A DNA stretch of 64,000 bases. Origin: Natronoarchaeum mannanilyticum. Its GTDB lineage: Archaea; Halobacteriota; Halobacteria; Halobacteriales; Natronoarchaeaceae. Location: NCBI RefSeq assembly GCF_039522665.1, contig NZ_BAAADV010000001.1, positions 1,288,436-1,352,435 of the forward strand, given 5' to 3'. Under the pieces are notes generated by a model. That model had not been told where the DNA came from. It worked only from the letters and a program-made list of their open reading frames with translations, and searched no databases. Shown here one piece after another: positions 45,450 to 54,000 of this stretch (the stretch's first letter is position 1; the number at the start of each line of letters is the position of its first letter). Position numbers and translations under genes: made by a program.

Positions 45450-46736
45450 TTACCAAGTCAGTCCCTCGTACGTGATCCCTTCGCGCCGATCGACGATACG
45501 CCGACCGTCGACCACGACCGGCTCGGCCATCGCATCAAATTCCTCGTCGAGCGCCCCGAACTCGTCCCAGTCGGTCACCACGAGCGCTCCCGAAGCCCCC
45601 TCTAGCGCCTCACCAGCCGAGTCGACGTACTCGATTCCCGGGAACCGATCGCGCATGTTCTCGGTCGCAACCGGATCGTATCCCACCACATCGGCTCCAC
45701 GCTCCTGTAGCCCCTCGATCACCGGGATCGCTCGCGAATTGCGCGTGTCGTCCGTCCCGGGCTTGAACGCCAGGCCGAGCACGGCGACACGCTTCCCCTC
45801 CGCGTCGACGTGCTCGTCGAACAACTCTAGCAGGCGCTCGGGCTGGCGATCGTTGACCTCGACGGCGGCCTCCAACACCGCGGGATCGTACCCCGACTCC
45901 CGCGCGGCGGCGATGATCGCGGCGACGTCTTTGGGGAAACACGACCCGCCCCAGCCGACGCCCGAGCGCAGGAATCGCTCGCCGATCCGATCGTCGAGAC
46001 CGATCGCGTCGGCGACTTCGTAGGCATCGATGCCGAACTCCTTGCAGACGTTCCCCAGATCGTTGATCAGCGAGATCTTCGTCGCCAGGAACGCGTTGTT
46101 CGCGTACTTGATCATCGTCGCCGTCTCGGGATCCGTCCGGACGACGTGGGCGTCGTGGTCGGCCAGCAGCGGCGCGTAGATGTCTTCTAACACAGCACCG
46201 GCCCACTCCGAGTCGGTCCCGAAGACGACCTTCTGTGGGTCCAGGAAGTCCTCGACTGCCGTCCCCTCGCGCAGGAACTCGGGATTCGTCGCGACCTCGA
46301 CGCGCCCCGCCGCCTCGCCGGCTCCCTCGGCGACGGCGTCGCGGACCGCGTCGATCTTCGGCGGCGTGATCGTGCTCTTGACGATCACCAGATGGTCGTC
46401 TTCGGCGTCCGCGAGCGCATCGCCGGTCATTTCGGCGGCCGCTTCCAGCGGCGCGACGTCGATGCTCCCGTCCTCGCGCGAGGGCGTCTGGATCGCCAGG
46501 AACGTCGCGTCCGCCTCGGCCACGTTCTCGTACGACGTCGTCGCGCGGAGATTCTCGCCGGCGTGCTCGGCGACCAGTTCGTCCAGCCCGGGTTCGTGGA
46601 TCGGCGCCCGGCCCGCGTTCAGTTCGGCGACGACGTCCTCGTCGATGTCGATCGCCGTGACGTCGTGGCCCAGGTCCGCGAGGCAGGCCGCGAGCGTCGT
46701 CCCGACGTAGCCGCTGCCGACGACGTTGATGTTCAT
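45450..46736 (-). CDS. aglM: UDP-glucose 6-dehydrogenase, AglM-like
   Basis: 428 residues. [24 protein letters not shown] (NAD), [38 protein letters not shown] and the catalytic Cys in [11 protein letters not shown]. It oxidises UDP-glucose to UDP-glucuronate, the uronic acid donor of S-layer N-glycans in Haloferax volcanii. Divergent from aglF (133 bp), whose product supplies UDP-glucose. A second dehydrogenase of the HexNAcA branch lies at 28395. Confidence 0.93.
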   Translation of the reverse strand: MNINVVGSGYVGTTLAACLADLGHDVTAIDIDEDVVAELNAGRAPIHEPGLDELVAEHAGENLRATTSYENVAEADATFLAIQTPSREDGSIDVAPLEAAAEMTGDALADAEDDHLVIVKSTITPPKIDAVRDAVAEGAGEAAGRVEVATNPEFLREGTAVEDFLDPQKVVFGTDSEWAGAVLEDIYAPLLADHDAHVVRTDPETATMIKYANNAFLATKISLINDLGNVCKEFGIDAYEVADAIGLDDRIGERFLRSGVGWGGSCFPKDVAAIIAAARESGYDPAVLEAAVEVNDRQPERLLELFDEHVDAEGKRVAVLGLAFKPGTDDTRNSRAIPVIEGLQERGADVVGYDPVATENMRDRFPGIEYVDSAGEALEGASGALVVTDWDEFGALDEEFDAMAEPVVVDGRRIVDRREGITYEGLTW

Positions 46737-46841
46737 TGTCCGAGATGGGTCGCTCGGAGCGCATTAACGTTCCGTACTTCAGATACGTATGATCCTGCTC
46801 TCAGTTGCCCCTCGTACTACAGCGCAATGACACGCAAAGAT

Positions 46842-46847
46842 TTTATA
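46842..46847 (+). promoter_or_regulatory. TATA box of aglF
   Basis: TTTATA about 26 nt before ATG 46870, the position of a leaderless haloarchaeal promoter. It supports this start over the upstream in-frame codons. Confidence 0.6.
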
Positions 46848-46869
46848 GCTCAATTGAAACCAATGGGGT

Positions 46870-47622
46870 ATGCAAGCCGTCGTTCTCGCCGCTGGCGAAG
46901 GCACCCGCCTCCGGCCGCTCACGGAAGACAAGCCGAAGGGGATGGTCGAAGTCGACGGGAAGCCGATCCTTACCCACTGTTTCGAGCAGCTGGTCGAACT
47001 CGGCGCCGAGGAGCTGATCGTCGTCGTCGGCTACAAGAAAGAGAAGATCATCCAGCATTACGACGACGAGTTCCAGGGGGTGCCGATCACCTACACTCAC
47101 CAGCGCGAGCAGCAAGGCCTCGCCCACGCGCTGTTGACCGCCGAGGAACACGTCGATCAGGACTTCATGCTGATGCTCGGCGACAACATCTTCGACGCGA
47201 ACCTGCAGGACGTCGTGCGCCGACACAACGAGGACCGCGCCGACGCCGCGTTCCTGGTCGAGGAGGTTCCCTACGACGAGGCGTCTCGCTATGGCGTCTG
47301 CGACACGAACGATTACGGCGAGATCACCGAGGTCATCGAGAAGCCCGAGGAGCCGCCAACGAACCTCGTGATGACCGGTTTCTACACGTTCACGCCGGCG
47401 ATCTTCCACGCCTGCCATCTGGTCCAGCCATCCAACCGCGGCGAGTACGAGATCAGCGAGGCCGTCGACCTGCTGCTGGCCAGCGGGCGGACGATCGACG
47501 CGATCGGCCTCGACGGCTGGCGGCTGGACATCGGCTACCCCGAGGACCGCGACGAGGCCGAGCGGCGCCTGACCGGCGAGACGCCCGAGGACGACGAGGC
47601 GGCGGCAGCGACCAGCGACTGA
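46870..47622 (+). CDS. aglF: UTP-glucose-1-phosphate uridylyltransferase, AglF-like
   Basis: 250 residues. MQAVVLAAGEGTRLRPLTEDKPKGMVEVDGKP (nucleotide site), MLGDNIF (metal Asp) and VIEKPEEPP. Short form without a beta-helix, as in H. volcanii AglF. It makes UDP-glucose, the substrate of the divergent aglM. The C-terminus ends in an Asp/Glu/Ala-rich tail. Complete. Confidence 0.92.
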   Translation: MQAVVLAAGEGTRLRPLTEDKPKGMVEVDGKPILTHCFEQLVELGAEELIVVVGYKKEKIIQHYDDEFQGVPITYTHQREQQGLAHALLTAEEHVDQDFMLMLGDNIFDANLQDVVRRHNEDRADAAFLVEEVPYDEASRYGVCDTNDYGEITEVIEKPEEPPTNLVMTGFYTFTPAIFHACHLVQPSNRGEYEISEAVDLLLASGRTIDAIGLDGWRLDIGYPEDRDEAERRLTGETPEDDEAAAATSD

Positions 47623-47632
47623 ATCCCTTCTT

Positions 47633-47786
47633 CTACGAGTTCGGGATGAGACGCTCGTCCATTTCTTCGCGACCGAATAGCGACCAGTTGTCGCCGAGCT
47701 CGTCGGCGAGTCCGTCGTCGATCGTCCGGTCGTAGACGACGCCCGGGGCTTCCTCGATACCGGATCGATTCGGCCCGACGAATCAG
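47633..47786 (-). pseudogene. C-terminal fragment of a lost gene
   Basis: One frame on the minus strand reads with normal haloarchaeal composition from about 47786 to the TAG at 47635-47633: it includes VGPNRSGIEEAPGVVYDR and ends GREEMDERLIPNS. No ATG or GTG precedes it before an in-frame stop, so it is a remnant of about 50 codons. The parent family is not recognised. It sits between aglF and the giant surface protein. Confidence 0.45.
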
Positions 47787-47946
47787 AACCGCAGAACTCG
47801 TCGGCGACCCGGTATCGCGACCGCTTCGACCGTCTGGCCGACGCGGTGACGGGGTCCTCGCGGTCGATTTCCGGTTCGTTCACGACCGGCGGGAGCCACC
47901 AGACCGGCAACGTTCCCGCGCTATCGTCGGTTTTATCCAACTGAAA

Positions 47947-47960
47947 CTTGCGTATGCAAG
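47947..47960. repeat. Short perfect hairpin CTTGC-GTAT-GCAAG
   Basis: A 5-bp stem with a 4-nt loop about 120 nt before the giant gene, next to AT-rich DNA. It could be an operator, or a terminator for nothing obvious upstream. The function is unknown. Confidence 0.3.
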
Positions 47961-48076
47961 CAACTGATAATGGAAAACAACTGCACCCGTTCGACTAGTA
48001 CGTCGCAAGGACCGCCCCTCGATTTGCACCCCGAGTCGTCCGCCGACGGCTCGGCGTCCGCCGCACCGCGATTCCG

Positions 48077-51000
48077 ATGAGCGCCAGAAATATCCGATCG
48101 ACCGTCCGTCGGATCGCACCCGTCTGTGCCGTCCTGTTGCTTCTCGCCGCAGTCGTCGCGCTCGGGACCGGCGTCGGCGCGACCGCCGTCTCCGCGCAGT
48201 CCTCGGGCGGGCTCGACCAGTCGGCGTCGGTCTCCCCGAACGAGAGCCAGACGTTCGCTCCCGGCGGGACGTATCCGGTCGTCGTCTCGGTCGACGTCGG
48301 CGAGGAGTCGTTCCTGAGCGACGACCGCATCGAGAACCCCGCGCTCGACGTTGCCGTGGAGGGCGACGCGACGATCGAGAGCGTTCAGCCCACCGACTAC
48401 CAGACCGCGGAGTTCAACGAGACCTCCGCGACCGTCTCGTCGGACTCGTTCTTCCGTGCCGGGACGACCCAGACCTCCGTGGTGCTCGTCGACGTTCCCG
48501 GCGGTGTCGACACCGGATCGGTGTCGCTGACCGCGACGCCGCGGGCCGGTGCGACCGAGTACGAGACGGCACGCGCCGAGTACGCGGTCACGTCCGACGT
48601 GACGACCCGCGAGGCGATGGCGAACGCGTCGGCCGCCCGCAACACGCTCGTCTCCTCGTACCGCGACAGCTACGGGACGCTGCTGTACAGCGAGCCGTGG
48701 AACGAGACGACCGCGACGGCGATGCGCGACGGGTTCGCGACGGCGATCACCGAGGGGACGAAGGGAGCGATCGTCGGGTCGACGCCGGGACTCTCGACGG
48801 TCGACGACATCCGAACGTCCTACGAGGTCGCGACCGGCAACTACGACGGCGGCACGGCCGGCCAGATCGCGAAGATCAACCTGGCGCTGAAGAACGACCT
48901 CGACTCGCGGATGGCCCGCGACAGCGTTCGTCGCGCCGGCAATAGCTCGGCGCCGCTCGCCGAGCTCGAGCGACTGAACGCTCAGGAGCGGCGAGCCTGG
49001 GAGGAGGGCGACCGCGACGCGCTCGAGGAGGCCTTGCTCCGGCAGCGCGCGGTGCTCGTCGACGCCAGCTTCGAGTCCTCGGGCAATCCCTACGCGAACG
49101 ACTACGAGACGTCGCTGCTGGTCGAAGCCGAGGAACAGCGCGACGCGAGCCGTTCGAGCGTCGGCTTCGGCGAGGAGAACCCGCTGCTCGCCGAGTACTT
49201 CGCCGCGCTCTCGACGTACGCCACCGACGAGTACGACGCCGCCGGCGACCGGCTGGCGCTCGTCCGCGAGCCGAGCCCGCAGGTGACGACGGCGAGCGAC
49301 CGGTCGGCGATCGAGGACGACCTGCGCGGCCTCGCCGAGAACGAGACGACGACCGTCACGTTCACGGTCGCCAACGCCGACGGCGCCGGCGTCGCGAGCC
49401 AGCGGAGCTTCCTTTCGCTGAGCCACGGCGAGAACATCTCGATCGAGGACGTGTCCGAGATCGGGACCGACGAGCCCCCCGCCGTCGACCGCCTGGATCC
49501 CGGCGACGAGGCGATCGACGCCTCCGGTGAGCAGACGACGCTCGATCACGCGCTCGTCGACGTCCGCGACCAGTACGATCCCGGCCAGCAGCGCCAGTAC
49601 CAGGTGACGATCTCGCGCGACGACGAGGGTGAGGCCTGGCTGTCCTACCGGGCGGCGTTCCGCCCCTTCTTCGTCGCGGACGGGCTGTCTCCCGAAGAAA
49701 ATCAGGAAGCGTACGAGCGCTTCCCCCGGTCCGGCCCGGAGGACCAGCAGGGCTGGCCCGCGTACACCCTTTCGACCGACGATACGACAGCTCCGCCCCG
49801 CCCCGTGATCGACGCGCCCGCCGACCCGACGACCGGCGAGTCGGTCGAACTCGACGCGAGCGGGACGACCGCCGACGCCGCGATCGAGTCCTACGAGTGG
49901 TCGCTCGACACCGACGACGACGGCGACGTCGACCGGACGCTCTCCGGCGAGACGCCGACGACCACCGTCGAGTTCGCGGGGCCGACGCGCATCCGCCTCG
50001 ACGTGACGGACGCCGACGGCCGGACGGCGACCTCGGAGACGGTCGTTCGCGTTGAGGACGCCGCGCTCACCGCGAACACGACGTCGATCCCGGTGGCTGC
50101 GGACCGGTCGCTACCCGAACCGGGTGACGACCTCAGCTTCGACGCGCCGGCCGACATCGAGGATCCGGAGTGGACGCTTGTCGAGAACGGGACGGAACGC
50201 GACGCCGGCCAGAGTGATACGTTCTCGACGACCGTCGACGAGGCGGGGACGTACGAACTGACGCTCTCGGGGACGGTCGACGGCGTCGACGTCGAGACGA
50301 CCGAGACGATCTACGTCGCGTCCCGCGGGGAGCGCGTCGGCACACCGTCGGTCCGTATCTCGGCACCGTCGCGCGCCGATCCGGGCGAGACGATCGCGAT
50401 CGACGCGTCGGCGTCGACCCACCCCCATCCTAACCGGGTGATCGACGGCTTCGAGCTCCGAGTCGACGGGGAACAGGTCGATTCGAACGCCGACGGACGG
50501 TTCGAGCGCGCGTTCGACGCCGAGGGCGACCGGACGATCGAGGTCGTCGCTATCGGCAGCGCCGGAAACGAGAGCACCGCGTCGAGAACCGTCGCCGTCG
50601 GCGACGCCTCGACCGACGACCCCACGGACGACCCGACCGACGCGTCCGACTGGACCGACCCCGGGCGGACGGGCTACGCCGCCGCCAACGGCACGACCGC
50701 CCAGGACGTCGTCTGGGAGCGAACGTTCGAGCGGTCGGCCCTTGGCGCTGCCGTGGGTAACGGGACTACCGCCGTCGTCACGTCGGCCGGTACCGCGACG
50801 GACGAACGCCTCTACTCGTTCGGTCCGAACGGCTCGGAGCGCTGGAACCGCTCGATCGCCGGCGCGAGCGGCGAGCCGGCCCTCGGTACTGACGGGACCA
50901 CGTACGTCCGCTACTCCGCCGGCGTCCGGGCGTTCGACGCGGACGGGAGCGTGCGCTGGGACACCGAAAACGACGACGCCTGCACGTACGACTTCTGCTT

Positions 51001-54000
51001 CATCGATCCCTCGCGTCCCGTCGCGACCGAGGACGCCGTCTACGTGCTCGGCGAAGTCGAACGCGAAACTGCGCTGATCGCGCTCGACCCCGAGACGGGC
51101 GACCAGCGGTGGAATCGCACGTTCCCGAACGCGACCGACGTTCCGAACGACGCCATCGCCGCCGCTGACGGCGGAGCGTACGCCGCCGTCCCCGGCGTGG
51201 GACTGGTCGCCGTCGACGCCGATGGAACGGAACGCTGGCGGGCGAGCCTGCCCGACGCGCAGGCGCATCCGGTCGCGACGCCGAGCGGCGCGGTGCTGTA
51301 CACGACCAACGAGTCGCTGATCGCCCTCGACGCCGACACCGGCGGGGAGCTGTGGACTCACGCCACTCAGAGTCGAGCCGCGCCGAGCGTCACCAACGAC
51401 GGGCGGATCGTCGTCCCGCGCGGCACCTACAGCGACAGGCTGGAGGCGACCTACGGGATCGACGTGCTCGACGCCGAGGGCCGAGTCCAGGCCGAGTGGA
51501 CGAGCGAGATATTCGCCGGCGACACCGAAAACTTCGACGTGTTCGAACAGCCCCTCGTGACGCGCGACGGTCTGGTCCGGTTCGTCGCCGGGCCGACGGA
51601 CGATCCCGACGCGCGCTACGTGATCGGACTGGACGGGACCGAGCGCAGCGTCGCCGACGTGGAGGTCGGATCGCCGACCCTCGACCTCGTCGCAGACGGC
51701 CGGCCGCTCCTGGTCGGGACGGATCGGATGCAGGCCCTCGGTGACGTCGAAGAGGAGTCGGATCCGATCGACGACTCGGTCGACGTCGGTGTCCCGACGC
51801 CGCCCGACGGCACCTGGCCGCGATCGCGCTTCGACGTCGGCAACACCCGCGCCGCCACGGACGTGACGGCGCCGCGCTCGATCGGCGCCGCGTGGGAGTT
51901 CTCGGTCCCCCGCAACGACTCCGGGACGATGCCCGTCTCGTCGACGGTCGCGACCGAGGATACCGTGCTCGTCGGTCTCGGGCGAGTTATAGGAGGGGCC
52001 GATGTGTACAACGACTCGACCGTGTACGCCGTCGACCGACAGACCGGTGAGCGGCGCTGGGACGCAGTCGTTCGCGGCTCGGAGAAACGACGGGTAACCG
52101 ACATGCAGGTGTCCGGCGATACCGTCCTCGTCGAGTACGTTGAACAAGCTGACGCGCTCAACCGCCACCTCGCGGCGATCGACGTCTCGACCGGCGAGGA
52201 GCGCTGGAACACCAGAGTGTACGGCTCGGGACCGGTCTTCTCGGAGCGGGGCGACGACATCTATCTCCAGAGTTCGCTCCAACTCGAAGAACTGAACGCC
52301 ACGACCGGCGAGACTGAGTGGGCCGTAGCACCCGCGGACGGAGACGCCTCCTTCGAGGGCAACGGCCCGCCAGTCGTCACCAACGAGACGGTGTTCTCGG
52401 CGGCCGACTGCGAGGTCCCCGGATCGGACTGGCCGACCGGCTGCGTCGTCGCGGTGAATCGGTCCGACGGGAGCGTTCGGTGGGTCGAGAGGACCTCCCA
52501 CGTGTTCTCGGACGTCGACAGCTCGCCCGTGCCGGTCGTCGACGACGGCTCGCTGTACGTTCCCGGTCGTCTCGGCGGACAGTACGAGATCGTCGAGTTC
52601 GACGCAAAGACCGGCGACGTGATCGCCAACGAAACCCTCGCTGGCCACGGGTCGTATAACCACGCTACGCTTCCCAGGCCGGCCGTCACCGACTCTCGGT
52701 TCGTCACCGAGCGCGGCATCTACACGCGCGAGAACTTCCAGCGATCCGCGTCGCTCGATCTCGACGCGATGCCGGCCGTGGTCGGCGACCGGGCCTTCGG
52801 CGTCGCCGACGGCGAGCTGGTCGCACACGAGCTGTCGACCGGCGACCGCATCGAATCGGTCGCCCACTCCGACGGCGCGCCCGATCGGATCGGCGCGATC
52901 GCGGACGGGACGGTCGTGACCGTCACCGACGGCAACCCCGAGGAGTTCGGTGACACGGAAGGGGCGGTGCTGGCCTACCAGGGTACGACCGAGCCCGGCT
53001 TCGAGTACGGGCCGACCGAGCCCGGCGTCAACGAGACGGTGACGTTCGAGGCCAGCGTCGCGGCCGACGCCTACGGCTGGGACGGCGACGGCGACGGTGA
53101 GATCGAAGCGCAGGGGAAGACGGTCGACCTGTCGTTCGCGGAGTCCGGGACGCACGACGTGACGCTCGTCACCGACCCCGGTAGCGACGGGTCCGCCCGG
53201 TACACTCGGTCGGTAATGGTCACGGAGCCGATCAAGGCGTCGCTCGACGTGAACGAGCGGCACCCCAAGCCGTCGACGATGCTCGAACTCTCGGCGGCCG
53301 ACAGCGCCGGCACCGGCAATCTCACGTACGACTGGGAGGTCAAGGGCGTCGACGATGATGTCAGCGACTGCGAGGCGACGTGCGAAGTGTGGCTTCCCGC
53401 AGACCAGTCCGTCACCGTGTCGGTCGCCATCGCGGACGAAAATGGCCAGACCGATACGACGAGCGTCACGGTCACGCCCGTTGACGCCCGGATCGACGTC
53501 GCGGTCGACGGCACTGATCGTCAGAGACTGTTCTACGAGGACGACGTGCTGCTTGAGGAGACGCTCACCGTCAACGTCATCGGCGACGCGAGCCTGAGCG
53601 ACCTCCGGATCGAGGGGGTCGCCGCGACGACCGACGGCGGGACCGTCGAGCTCGACGAGACCGGGCAGGCGACGATCACGGCGGAACTCGACGCCGCGGG
53701 CGTCGACGACCCCGTCACGCGGGAGGTCGAACTGAGCGTCCACGAGTACCGCTCCGAGACGGAGCGCTTCGAGTTCACCACGGAGAGCCGCAAGACCACG
53801 GTCGGGCTGGCGATGATTCAGCCCCAGCTCGACCCGATGGCGCGCCACCTCGAACAGCGCGTCGGCGAGTTACCGTCGACGGTCCACTTCGAGGCCACCG
53901 ATCGTATCGAGAACGGAACCCACGCCGGGCTCGCCAAGTATCCCGACACGATCCTCGTCGATACGACGCAGTCGTCGACCGGCGGCGGCCTCGAACTGGG

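Noticed and set aside
50111-53848. Very long minus-strand open frame (over 1,200 codons)
   Set aside because: It is fully antisense to the giant surface gene, has Arg/Val/Asp-rich shadow composition and no domain pattern. High GC with GAC/GTC codons leaves antisense frames open.
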